64,000 nt of DNA from Streptomyces sp. Ru73. GTDB taxonomy: Bacteria > Actinomycetota > Actinomycetes > Streptomycetales > Streptomycetaceae. Positions 25,539-33,725 of the stretch are shown here, piece after piece. The stretch spans positions 1 to 64,000 of the forward strand of contig NZ_PQSQ01000006.1 of the NCBI RefSeq assembly GCF_002920575.1, read 5' to 3'. Within the stretch, counting starts at the first letter, position 1. Each line of letters starts with the position of its first letter. Under the pieces are notes generated by a model. It was not told where the DNA came from, did no database searches, and saw nothing but the letters and a program-made list of their open reading frames with translations. Made by a program: the position numbers and the translations under genes.

Positions 25539-26279
25539 ATGAGCGTTGACCAGTACGACGAGATCGGCGTGGCCTACGAGGGCTTCAAGTCGCTGCCGAT
25601 GATCAGGTACTCCGAACTCCCCAGCTTCCTGGGCATGCTGGACGACGTGATCGGGCGCTCGGTCCTGGACCTGGCGTGCGGCACCGGGTTCTACACCCGG
25701 CGGATCAAGGCGCTGGGCGCCGCCGACGTGCTCGGCGTCGACATCTCACCGGCCATGATCGACGCGGCCCGCGCCATCGAGCGGGAGCGGCCGGCGGGAG
25801 TGCGCTACGCGGTCGCCGACGTGGCCGCCATGACGCTGCCCGACGCCCCCTTCGACCTGGTGACCGCCGCGTACCTGCTCAACTACGCGGAGAGCGGCAC
25901 CGCCATGAAGCGGATGTGCGAGGGCGTACGCGGCGCCCTCGCACCCGGCGGCGAATTCCTCACCCTCACCCAGAACCCGGACTACCGCTTCGACGGCCCG
26001 TCCACCCGGAAGTACGGCTTCCTGCACGAGTTCGAGGAGCAGGCCGAGGCGGGCCCCCGGGCCTCGATCACCGCGCTCCTGGACCCGCCCGTCACGATCA
26101 CCGCGCACTTCCCCCGCCGTGACGTGTACGAAAGCGCCCTGACGGCCGCCGGCTTCACGGACATCAGCTGGGAGCCGGTGCACATCGCCCCCGAGGGCAT
26201 CGCCGCCTTCGGCGACGCCTACTGGGACGACTGGCGCGCCAACCCCACGCTCGAACTGCTGCGCTGCCGCGCGGCGTAG
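25539..26279 (+). CDS. SAM-dependent class I methyltransferase
   Basis: Small-molecule methyltransferase, 246 residues. SAM motif I is VLDLACGTGFYTRRI near residue 47, then the acidic motif LGVDISPAMIDAAR, motif III-like DLVTAAYLLNYAE and LAPGGEFLTL. The rest has no clear relation to a characterised enzyme. AGAAGAGAGAATCC precedes ATG 25539. It stands between an exporter and metK, which makes its cofactor, and it ends at a strong terminator. Its presence explains the need for metK, metF and adenosine kinase in the cluster. Confidence 0.9.
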   Translation: MSVDQYDEIGVAYEGFKSLPMIRYSELPSFLGMLDDVIGRSVLDLACGTGFYTRRIKALGAADVLGVDISPAMIDAARAIERERPAGVRYAVADVAAMTLPDAPFDLVTAAYLLNYAESGTAMKRMCEGVRGALAPGGEFLTLTQNPDYRFDGPSTRKYGFLHEFEEQAEAGPRASITALLDPPVTITAHFPRRDVYESALTAAGFTDISWEPVHIAPEGIAAFGDAYWDDWRANPTLELLRCRAA

Positions 26280-26330
26280 GCGGGGCGCGCCTCGGTCACC
26301 AGCCAGTACCCCCACCGGCACCCGCAGACC

Positions 26331-26371
26331 GCCGGAGTGCTCCGCGAACCCCCGCGACGGAGCACTCCGGC
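26331..26371. terminator. 14-bp stem terminator after the methyltransferase
   Basis: Perfect arms 26331-26344 and 26358-26371 (GCCGGAGTGCTCCG and its complement) enclose a 13-base loop. It separates the MFS-methyltransferase unit from metK. Confidence 0.85.
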
Positions 26372-26409
26372 TTCCACCCACCGGTTTCCCCCCGCACCGC
26401 ACCGTCTTA

Positions 26410-26423
26410 CCCCCCCCCCCCCC
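26410..26423. repeat. Run of 14 C residues upstream of metK
   Basis: Fourteen consecutive C bases lie 33 bases before the metK start, between a terminator and the ribosome site. Such a run is rare in stable Streptomyces sequence. It could vary in length and change promoter or leader spacing, or it could be an assembly artefact. Confidence 0.8.
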
Positions 26424-26456
26424 GAGCCGGCAGCCGCCGCAACCCCATGGAGCGCC

Positions 26457-27668
26457 ATGTCCCGCCGCCTCTTCACCTCCGAATCCGTCACCGAGGGCCA
26501 CCCCGACAAGATCGCCGACCAGATCAGCGACACCGTCCTCGACGCGTTGCTGGCCCAGGACCCGGCGTCCCGGGTCGCCGTGGAGACGCTGATCACCACG
26601 GGCCAGGTCCACCTCGCGGGGGAAGTCACGACGCGCGGCTACGCCGACCTCGCCGCGCTGGTCCGCGAGAAGATCCTCGCCATCGGCTACGACGCCTCGG
26701 ACAAGGGCTTCGACGGGGCCTCCTGCGGCGTGAGCGTCTCGATCGGCGCGCAGTCACCGGACATCGCGCAGGGCGTGGACGCCGCGTACGAGAAGCGGGT
26801 CGACGGGGACACGGACGCGCTGGACGGGCAGGGCGCCGGCGACCAGGGCCTGATGTTCGGCTACGCCTGCGGGGAGACCCCCGAGCTGATGCCCCTGCCG
26901 GTCCAGCTCGCGCACCGCCTCTCGCGCCGGCTCACCGAAGTGCGGAAGGACGGCACCCTGCCCTACCTCCGTCCCGACGGAAAGACCCAGGTCACCGTGG
27001 AGTACCTGGGCAGCAAGCCGGTCCGCCTGGACACCGTCGTCGTCTCCTCGCAGCATGCGGCAGGGCTCGACCTGGACGCCGTCCTCGCGCCGGACATCCG
27101 CGTCCACGTCGTCGAATCCGTCCTGAAGGAGCTCGCGGAGACGGGCCTGGACCTGGAGACGGACGGCTACCGGCTGCTGGTGAACCCGACGGGCCGCTTC
27201 GAGATCGGTGGCCCCATGGGTGATGCGGGGCTCACCGGCCGCAAGATCATCATCGATACGTACGGCGGCATGGCCCGGCACGGCGGCGGCGCGTTCTCCG
27301 GCAAGGACCCGTCCAAGGTCGACCGCTCCGCCGCGTACGCCATGCGCTGGGTCGCCAAGAACGTCGTCGCTGCCGGACTGGCGCGGCGCTGCGAGGTCCA
27401 GGTGGCCTACGCCATCGGCAAGGCCGAGCCGGTCGGTCTCTTCGTGGAGACCTTCGGCACGGCCACCGTCTCCCAGGCCCGCATCGAGCGCGCCGTCACC
27501 GAGGTCTTCGACCTCCGCCCCGCCGCGATCATCCGCGACCTCGACCTGCTGCGTCCCATTTACGCGCCGACCGCCGTCAGCGGCCACTTCGGCCGCGAAC
27601 TCCCGGACTTCACCTGGGAACGCACCGACCGGGTGGACCTCCTCCGGAAGGCCGCCCACCACCTGTGA
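26457..27668 (+). CDS. metK: S-adenosylmethionine synthetase MetK
   Basis: Makes SAM from methionine and ATP in the cytoplasm. It has 403 residues, the normal length. The N-terminal [38 protein letters not shown], the methionine-adenosyltransferase signatures [12 protein letters not shown] and [19 protein letters not shown], and [16 protein letters not shown] are present. ATG 26457 is used because the preceding in-frame sequence is not conserved. It is almost certainly a second copy beside the housekeeping one, and is coupled by overlap or short spacing to a small PPOX-fold gene. It supports the methyltransferase upstream. Confidence 0.97.
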   Translation: MSRRLFTSESVTEGHPDKIADQISDTVLDALLAQDPASRVAVETLITTGQVHLAGEVTTRGYADLAALVREKILAIGYDASDKGFDGASCGVSVSIGAQSPDIAQGVDAAYEKRVDGDTDALDGQGAGDQGLMFGYACGETPELMPLPVQLAHRLSRRLTEVRKDGTLPYLRPDGKTQVTVEYLGSKPVRLDTVVVSSQHAAGLDLDAVLAPDIRVHVVESVLKELAETGLDLETDGYRLLVNPTGRFEIGGPMGDAGLTGRKIIIDTYGGMARHGGGAFSGKDPSKVDRSAAYAMRWVAKNVVAAGLARRCEVQVAYAIGKAEPVGLFVETFGTATVSQARIERAVTEVFDLRPAAIIRDLDLLRPIYAPTAVSGHFGRELPDFTWERTDRVDLLRKAAHHL

Positions 27669-27694
27669 CGGCACCACCCCCGAGGAGCGAACTC

Positions 27695-28150
27695 ATGCAC
27701 ACCATGACCGACGCCGAATGGAAGGCCTTCGTCAGGACCGGCACCCGCACCGGGAAGCTGGCCGTGACCCGGGCGAACGGCGATCCCCACGTCACCCCGG
27801 TCTGGTTCCTGCTCGACGAGGGGGCCGGCACCACCGGGGACGGGACGGCCGTCGACGTGGTCTTCACGGTCTGGGGCGAGTCCTTGAAGGCCCGCGCGCT
27901 GCGGCGCACCGGCCGGTTCAGCCTCTGCGTGGACGAGCAGACGGCACCGTACAGCTACGTGCAGCTCAGCGGCGCGGCCACCCTGGACGCCACGCCGTCC
28001 GCGCTGCTCGCCTGGGCGACCCGGCTCGGCGCCCGGTACATGGGCCCGGACCTCGCCGAGACCTACGGCCGCCGGAACGCGATGCCCGGCGAGTACCTCG
28101 TCCGGGGGCGGGTGGAGAAGGTGGTGGCCCAGGTGGGCATCGCGGAGTGA
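27695..28150 (+). CDS. Pyridoxamine 5'-phosphate oxidase-fold (PPOX) protein
   Basis: Split-barrel flavin- or F420-type protein, 151 residues. Typical segments are FVRTGTRTGKLAVTRANGDP followed by HVTPVWFLLDE near residue 30, VVFTVWGESLKARALRRTGR, and VQLSGAATL. Family members reduce or bind flavin, F420 or haem cofactors. ATG 27695 follows GAGGAGCG at correct spacing, so I prefer it to GTG 27665, which overlaps the metK stop. Whether it takes part in the pathway is not shown. Confidence 0.82.
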   Translation: MHTMTDAEWKAFVRTGTRTGKLAVTRANGDPHVTPVWFLLDEGAGTTGDGTAVDVVFTVWGESLKARALRRTGRFSLCVDEQTAPYSYVQLSGAATLDATPSALLAWATRLGARYMGPDLAETYGRRNAMPGEYLVRGRVEKVVAQVGIAE

Positions 28151-28205
28151 GCGGCGGCGGTGTGCCCGGCCGCAGGCGCGCGCCCTGCGTGGCGCCCCCG
28201 TAGTC

Positions 28206-29222
28206 CTACCCGGCGCCCCCGTAGAACGCCGGGCGGGGCTTCAGGGCTGTGGGGATGACGTGGCCCGATTCGAGGGCTTCCACGGTGGCGGCGGTGATGA
28301 CGGTGGCGGCGTAGCCGTCCCATGCGGAGGGGCCGGTGGGGGCCTCGCCCGCGGCGAGCCGGGCGATCCACTCGCGGAACTCGGTGTCGAAGGCGTCGGC
28401 GAAGCGGCCCACCCAGTCGGTGAGCACCGTCGTGCTGTGCTGTCCGGCCGTGCGCAGGCCCACCGAGGCCGGGTCGGGCAGCCGTACCAGGCCCTCCTCG
28501 CCGACCGCCTCGCACTGGATGTCGTAGCCGTACTGGCAGTTGACGAAGACCTCCAGGTCGATGCGGACGCCCCGGGCGGTCTCGAAGAGCATGATCTGCG
28601 GGTCCTTCAGGTGCGCGAACCGCTTGCTCGTGGCACGCGGCGTGACGACCTGCGCGGAGACGATCTCGTCGTCGAGCAGCCAGCGCAGTACGTCGATCTC
28701 GTGCACCGCCGTGTCGAGCGCGGCCATGTCGGAGGTGTAGGACTCGGGCACGGTGGGGTTGCGGTGGGCGCAGTGCACCACCAGCGGCTCGCCGATCCGG
28801 CCGGCCGCGATGACCTCCTTCATCTGCCGGTAGCCCCGGTCGTAGCGGCGCATGAAGCCGACCTGCACCAGGCGGCTGCCGTGCGCCGTCTCGGCCTCGA
28901 CGATCCGCAGGCAGTCCTCGGCCGTGGTGGCCAGCGGCTTCTCGCAGAACACCGGCTTGCCGGCGGCGATCGCGCTGAGTACGTGCTCGGCGTGGGTGGG
29001 TCCCCACGAGGTGACGAGTACGGCGTCGACCTCGTCCGCCGCGACCAGTTCGGCGCCGGTGGCGTACACCCGGGCGCCGGCCGTGGCCGCTGCCTCCTCG
29101 GCGCGTGCGGCGTCGATGTCGGTGACCGCGGTGACCTCGGCACCGGTGACGACGTCGGTGAGGCGGCGGATGTGTTCCCGGCCGATCCAGCCGGCGCCGA
29201 TGACGCCCACGCGCACAGTCAT
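28206..29222 (-). CDS. Gfo/Idh/MocA oxidoreductase, inositol 2-dehydrogenase type
   Basis: NAD(P)-dependent sugar or polyol dehydrogenase of 338 residues. The Rossmann motif is [14 protein letters not shown], the catalytic lysine is in [11 protein letters not shown], and [11 protein letters not shown] plus [14 protein letters not shown] carry the Asp and His of the IolG active site. This is the pattern of myo-inositol 2-dehydrogenases, but other sugars are possible. ATG 29222 has GAGAAGGG upstream; the open frame before it is not conserved. It is divergent from a LacI regulator with a strong palindrome in between, so it is probably induced by a sugar. Confidence 0.88.
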   Translation of the reverse strand: MTVRVGVIGAGWIGREHIRRLTDVVTGAEVTAVTDIDAARAEEAAATAGARVYATGAELVAADEVDAVLVTSWGPTHAEHVLSAIAAGKPVFCEKPLATTAEDCLRIVEAETAHGSRLVQVGFMRRYDRGYRQMKEVIAAGRIGEPLVVHCAHRNPTVPESYTSDMAALDTAVHEIDVLRWLLDDEIVSAQVVTPRATSKRFAHLKDPQIMLFETARGVRIDLEVFVNCQYGYDIQCEAVGEEGLVRLPDPASVGLRTAGQHSTTVLTDWVGRFADAFDTEFREWIARLAAGEAPTGPSAWDGYAATVITAATVEALESGHVIPTALKPRPAFYGGAG

Positions 29223-29305
29223 GGCAGTTCCCTTCTCGGAGTCCCCGGCCCGGTGCCGGCGGCGGCGTACGGGGACTGCCTGGCCCCCGGTCACCACGGA
29301 ATTAT

Positions 29306-29332
29306 CTAGCGCGCTCTACTAGCGCGCGCTAG
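29306..29332. promoter_or_regulatory. Palindromic LacI-type operator
   Basis: CTAGCGCGCT, a 3-base spacer, then CTAGCGCGCGCTAG. It includes the perfect 12-base palindrome TAGCGCGCGCTA (29320-29331) and a related half-copy. CpG-centred palindromes are typical for LacI-family repressors. It lies 84 bases upstream of the oxidoreductase start and about 103 bases from the LacI start. Confidence 0.75.
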
Positions 29333-29434
29333 GCGAGTACGATGAGCCTTGCGCAAATGTCATGTCAAGAGGTGGTTGCCGGGGGTCCGCGTGCCCGGCC
29401 ATAGGGTGGGGCGGAGTCGAAGGGCGGTTCTCGG

Positions 29435-30460
29435 GTGGACAGAGCGGGCAAGCAGCGCCCCACGATGGCCGACGTGGCGGCGAAGGCGGGCGTGTCCCGG
29501 GCACTCGTCTCGATCGTCTTCCGCAACCAGCCGGGCGCTGGCCAGGAGACCCGCGACCGGGTGCTGCGGGTCGCCGCCGAGCTCGGCTACCACCCCGACA
29601 ACGCGGCCCGGCTCCTCGCGCGCGGGCGCAGCCGCACGCTCGGCGTGCTCTTCACCGTGCACCAGCCCTTCCAGGCGGACCTCGTGGAGAGCCTCTACCC
29701 GGAGGCCGAGCGCCGCGGATACGAGATCCTGCTCTCCGCCAACGCCCCCGGCCGCGCCGAGGCCAAGTCGATCGAGGCGCTGATCAGCCACCGCTGCGGG
29801 GCGCTGATCCTGCTGGGCGCGGCGTCCGGCACCGCCGAACTGGACGCGCTGGGCCACCGCACGGTGGCCGTCTCGGTCGGCCGGCGGGTGCCGGGCGCGT
29901 ACGTGGACAGCGTTCACACGGCCGAGGGCAAGGGCGTCCGGCAGGCGATGGACCACCTCGTCGCGCTGGGCCACCGGCACATCGTGCACGTCGACGGCGG
30001 CCGGCAGTCCGGCTCGGCGGAGCGGCGGCGCGCCTACCGGGACGCGATGCGCCGGCACGGCCTGGCCGACGGCATCCGGGTCATCCCCGGCGCCCACGAC
30101 GAGGACGCGGGGATCGCGGCCGGCGGCCTCCTGCTCGCCGAGCGCGACCGGGGCCGGTCGTTGCCGACGGCGGTGCTCGCGGGCAACGACCGGTGCGCGA
30201 TGGGGCTGTTGATGGCCTTCACCCGGGCGGGCGTGGACGTGCCCGGCGAGTTGTCCGTCGTCGGGTACGACGACAGCCACCTCTCCCATGTGATGCCGGT
30301 CGGGCTGACGACGGTACGGCAGGACGCGGCCCTGATGGCCGAGCACGCGGTGCGCTTCGCCGTCGAACGCCTGGAGGGCGAGGGCCTGGAGCCGCGCCAG
30401 GCGGTGATCGACCCGAAGCTGGTCGTACGGGGGACGAGCGGACCGCCGCGTACGGAGTGA
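29435..30460 (+). CDS. LacI-family transcriptional regulator
   Basis: Sugar-responsive repressor, 341 residues. The N-terminal headpiece is PTMADVAAKAGVSRALVSIV with the hinge HPDNAARLLARGRSRTLGVL; the periplasmic-binding-like effector domain follows (GYEILLSANAPG, VSVGRRVPGAYVDSVH, LSVVGYDDSHLSHV). GTG 29435 is the only well-placed start. It is divergent from the IolG-like dehydrogenase, which it most likely represses. Confidence 0.93.
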   Translation: MDRAGKQRPTMADVAAKAGVSRALVSIVFRNQPGAGQETRDRVLRVAAELGYHPDNAARLLARGRSRTLGVLFTVHQPFQADLVESLYPEAERRGYEILLSANAPGRAEAKSIEALISHRCGALILLGAASGTAELDALGHRTVAVSVGRRVPGAYVDSVHTAEGKGVRQAMDHLVALGHRHIVHVDGGRQSGSAERRRAYRDAMRRHGLADGIRVIPGAHDEDAGIAAGGLLLAERDRGRSLPTAVLAGNDRCAMGLLMAFTRAGVDVPGELSVVGYDDSHLSHVMPVGLTTVRQDAALMAEHAVRFAVERLEGEGLEPRQAVIDPKLVVRGTSGPPRTE

Positions 30461-30506
30461 GCCCGTGAGCGGACCACCGCGTACGGCACGAGCCCGGTGA
30501 CGGGTT

Positions 30507-31727
30507 TCAGCGGGCTTCGGGCGGTGTGACCACCGTGGCCGCGAGGGCGCAGACGGCGGCGAGGACGAAGGCGGGCGCGTAGCCGGTGGCGGTGATGAGG
30601 GCGCCGGTGACCGGCGGGGTGAGCGAAGCGGTGAGGTTCTGGCCGGTGTTCTGCACGCCCATGGCGCGCCCTGCCCAGTCGGGGCCTGCCACCTCGGCGA
30701 CCTGCGTGAACGACAGGCCGTTGGTGCTCGCTGACAGCCCGCAGGTGAGCACCAGCACCACCCCTGCGGCCCAGCCCGGCCGCAGTGCGCACGCGGCCAG
30801 ACAGAGCGACAGGATGCCGACGACGAGGGCGAGTTGGCGCATCGGGCGCAGCCGGCTGCCGACCCGGTCCGACCACCTGCCCGCGCCGATCCGGCAGACG
30901 GCGCCCGTCAGCTGTCCCACGGCCATCAGCCGGCCGGCGTCCGTGGCCGACCAGTGCAGTACGTCGGTGAGGAATACCAGCCCGAACGCGCCCGCGGTGA
31001 ACTGTGGCCACACCATCAGCGCGCTGCCGCCGTGGGTCCGCCACAGCCGCGGGTCGCGGTACGGGTTCGCGGCGCGTACGCCGGTCCGCGCGGCGGAAGC
31101 GGGCCGGGGCGGATCGGCGACGAACAGGGCGACCAGTACGGTCACCGCGCCGGTGAGCGCGGCGGCGAAGCCGAGCGCGCCGAGGACGCCGCTGCCCGCG
31201 GCCAGCGGCGGCACCCCCAGGGCCGCCAGGCCCATGCCGAGCGGGGTGGACGTCTGTCGCACCCCCATGGCCAGGCCGCGCTGTTCCGCCGGGAACCAGC
31301 CCAGCACCACCCGGCCGCTGGCCGCCGACACCGAGGCCCCGGCCGCGCCGGCGGCGACGAACATCGCGCCCCAGGACACCGGGCCGTGCACCAGCAGGGC
31401 GCCGAGCAGGGCGAGCGTCATCAGCCCCAGCCCGCCGGCCAGCACGCGGCGCTCGCCGTACCGGTCGGCGGCGGCGCCCCACAGGACGAGGGTGAGGAGC
31501 AGCCCGGCCGTCGGGCACGCCACCAGGACGCCCGACTGCGTGAGCGTCAGGCCGTCGTCGGCGCGCAGTGTGGGCACCAGGTAGGGCACGCCGTACACGA
31601 AGACGAAGGACGCCGTCTGCGCGGCTGTGCCCAGGACGAGCATCAGCCAGCGCCGGCCCGGGTGTTGAGCGGCGGCGGTGTCCTCTCGTGCGGCGGCGGG
31701 CCCGGCGGACGGGGTGGGCGAAGCCAT
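30507..31727 (-). CDS. MFS transporter
   Basis: Membrane permease, 406 residues with 12 hydrophobic segments from about residue 28 (LVLGTAAQTASFVFVYGVPY). ALAGRYGERRVLAGG-like loop is seen as WGAAADRYGERRVLAG; the second-half equivalent is GAGRWSDRVGSRLRP. It resembles the oxalate/cyanate (NarK-CynX) type more than drug pumps. It converges on the LacI gene 46 bases away. The substrate is unknown. Confidence 0.88.
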   Translation of the reverse strand: MASPTPSAGPAAAREDTAAAQHPGRRWLMLVLGTAAQTASFVFVYGVPYLVPTLRADDGLTLTQSGVLVACPTAGLLLTLVLWGAAADRYGERRVLAGGLGLMTLALLGALLVHGPVSWGAMFVAAGAAGASVSAASGRVVLGWFPAEQRGLAMGVRQTSTPLGMGLAALGVPPLAAGSGVLGALGFAAALTGAVTVLVALFVADPPRPASAARTGVRAANPYRDPRLWRTHGGSALMVWPQFTAGAFGLVFLTDVLHWSATDAGRLMAVGQLTGAVCRIGAGRWSDRVGSRLRPMRQLALVVGILSLCLAACALRPGWAAGVVLVLTCGLSASTNGLSFTQVAEVAGPDWAGRAMGVQNTGQNLTASLTPPVTGALITATGYAPAFVLAAVCALAATVVTPPEAR

Positions 31728-32096
31728 GGCGCGTGCTCCTCGTGCTGCGGTCGGAGTCGGACAGTGTGCGGTGGCCGCCGGGCCGTACCCGCACCCCCGG
31801 TGCCCGGGCCCGACGACCGTCCAACGTACGCCTGAATCCGTATGGCAAGACGTACTGTCTCGTATTGTGGAAGCTCCTGCGGCCGAATTCCGGTCGGCGG
31901 ACGGAAGTGCGGGGTGCGCATCGCGCCAATTCGCGGGAAAGGTGCTGGATCGGGGGTTTCCGGGGCATTGGATTCGGGGTGTCCCCGGAATGGCTCCGTG
32001 TCCGGGGCCCGGCCCCGGCTCGGAAAAGCGGCGGCCGCGCTTTTTCCCGAGGCTTCTTGTGGCTCACCGGACGGTTCACCGGAGGGGCGTGACGAT
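31728..32096. other. 369-base divergent intergenic region
   Basis: It holds the promoters of the leftward MFS and the rightward lipoprotein. Around 31836-31866 the sequence is AT-richer (ATGGCAAGACGTACTGTCTC), with a short AGAC/GTCT inverted repeat that may be an operator. No gene is supported. Confidence 0.35.
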
Positions 32097-32519
32097 ATGC
32101 GGCGGATGGCGAGTGCCGTGGTGGTGGTGCTGGCGGTCGTACTCCTCGCGGGGTGCGAGAGGACGGAGGGCGAGGACCGGGCCGTCGGGTGCGCGAAGTT
32201 CGCGCTCGCGGTGTCCGACGCCATCGGCAATCTGGAGCGTTCCGTGCTGGAGTCCGCCCTCGACCAGGACGCGACCGCTTCGGTCAACGCCCTGGACCAG
32301 GCGGTCGACCGGCTCACGGAGCGGTCCTCCGGCGCCGAGGTGCAGCAGGCCGCGCTCGCCGTGCGCGAGGCGGCGGACGAGGTACGGGTGGCGCTCGACC
32401 AGGGCCGCAGGCCCGACCTGGCGCCGCTCCGGAGTGCTGGTCTGCGGCTGATCAGGGCCTGCCCCAACGGCTCGACCACAGGGGCCACTCCGCCGCAATC
32501 CCCGCCGTCCGGGACATGA
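32097..32519 (+). CDS. Small secreted lipoprotein of unknown function
   Basis: 140-residue protein with a lipoprotein signal: MRRMASAVVVVLAVVLLAGC, where LLAGC is the lipobox and Cys20 the lipidated residue. The mature part is helical and Ala/Leu-rich with a second and third Cys (GCAKFALA, ACPNGS) and a Pro/Ser tail. ATG 32097 follows GGAGGGG. I recognise no domain. Confidence 0.75.
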   Translation: MRRMASAVVVVLAVVLLAGCERTEGEDRAVGCAKFALAVSDAIGNLERSVLESALDQDATASVNALDQAVDRLTERSSGAEVQQAALAVREAADEVRVALDQGRRPDLAPLRSAGLRLIRACPNGSTTGATPPQSPPSGT

Positions 32520-32713
32520 ACGAAAAGAAACGGATAAAAGGGTGTGCGGCGCGGATGTGCGTGCTGCCCGCGCGCATTCTTTGACGAGTCGTTGCTGAGG
32601 AGAGGCAACCGTCCGGCCGTGCCGTGGCGTTTTCCGTAGGGGACCTCGTTGTGTCTCATGGGTCCCTTGCGCACCAGCCATGAAAAAGCACGACGAATAC
32701 GGAGCGTTCCTTC

Positions 32714-33640
32714 TTGGCCCCCACAAGACTGACCACACGCAAGACCCTCCTCTCCGCAGCGCTCGGCGGCGCACTGCTCGCCGCCTCTCCCTTCGTCGCC
32801 CAGGCCGTGGCGGCGCCCGAACCGCCGGCCGTCGCCGCCAAGGGCGCCGCCCTGGTCGACGCCACGAGCGGTGAGACGCTCTTCGCCAAGGACGCGGACA
32901 CCGCCCGCCCCATGGCCAGCACGGCGAAGATCATGCTCGCCGACGTCGTACTCGACACGCCGGGCGTCGACCTGGAGCGCCGGGTGCCCGTCAAGCAGGA
33001 GTACCGCGACTACGTCACCGAGCACGGCTCCAGCCAGGCCGACCTGCAGACCGGCGACAAGCTGACGATCCGCCAGCTGCTGTACGGCGCCCTGCTCCCC
33101 TCCGGCGCCGACGCCGCCTACGCGCTCGCCGACACCTTCGGCACCGGCACCACCCCCACCGAGCGCGCGCAGTCCTTCGTCACTCAGATGAACGCGAAGG
33201 CTGCCGAACTCCACCTCGGCAAGACGGAGTTCACCACGTTCGACGGTGCGGACGGGGACAACAGCAGCCCGCTCGACCTGGCGAAGCTGGCCCAGCACGC
33301 CATGCAGCACGACGCGTTCCGCACGATCGTGGCGGCCAAGGAGTACAAGGGCGAAGCACCGGCGGCCAACGGCCGTACGCGCTACTACTCCTGGGCCAAC
33401 ACCAACCAGCTGCTCGGCTCCTACGACGGGGTCACCGGCATCAAGACCGGCACGACCACGCCGGCCGGCGACTGCCTGGTCTTCTCGGCCACCCGGGACG
33501 GCAAGACCCTGATCGGCACGGTCCTGAACGACAAGGACCGGTACACCGACGCGGCGAAGATCCTGGACTACGGGTTCGGTTCGGACACCGCCGAGGACAT
33601 GAAGCTCCGCAAGCTCCCGGCGGACGCACAGCGCGACTGA
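32714..33640 (+). CDS. D-alanyl-D-alanine carboxypeptidase (S11 family)
   Basis: Exported penicillin-binding enzyme that trims peptidoglycan stem peptides, 308 residues. A signal peptide spans about residues 1-34 (RKTLLSAALGGALLAASPFV). The active-site motifs are STAK (nucleophile Ser), PSGADAAY in place of the usual SxN, and KTGTTT. The third residue of SxN is Ala; the Streptomyces K15 enzyme also departs here (Cys), so this is a variant and not proof of inactivity. The start is TTG 32714 behind GGAGCG. It faces the FtsX-type permease gene with a terminator between. Confidence 0.9.
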   Translation: MAPTRLTTRKTLLSAALGGALLAASPFVAQAVAAPEPPAVAAKGAALVDATSGETLFAKDADTARPMASTAKIMLADVVLDTPGVDLERRVPVKQEYRDYVTEHGSSQADLQTGDKLTIRQLLYGALLPSGADAAYALADTFGTGTTPTERAQSFVTQMNAKAAELHLGKTEFTTFDGADGDNSSPLDLAKLAQHAMQHDAFRTIVAAKEYKGEAPAANGRTRYYSWANTNQLLGSYDGVTGIKTGTTTPAGDCLVFSATRDGKTLIGTVLNDKDRYTDAAKILDYGFGSDTAEDMKLRKLPADAQRD

Positions 33641-33662
33641 TCCACGGGGATCGACGGACGCA

Positions 33663-33699
33663 GCGGAGGGCGCGGGCTCGAAAGGCCCGCGCCCTCCGC
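33663..33699. terminator. 15-bp stem bidirectional terminator
   Basis: Arms 33663-33677 and 33685-33699 (GCGGAGGGCGCGGGC and its complement) with a 7-base loop, between convergent genes. Confidence 0.9.
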
Positions 33700-33725
33700 A
33701 TGTCCACGAAGCCGGCCCGCACCGC

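Noticed and set aside
26372..26456. Possible SAM riboswitch before metK
   Set aside because: The space is short, C-rich and shows no SAM-I or SAM-IV like helices or conserved loops.
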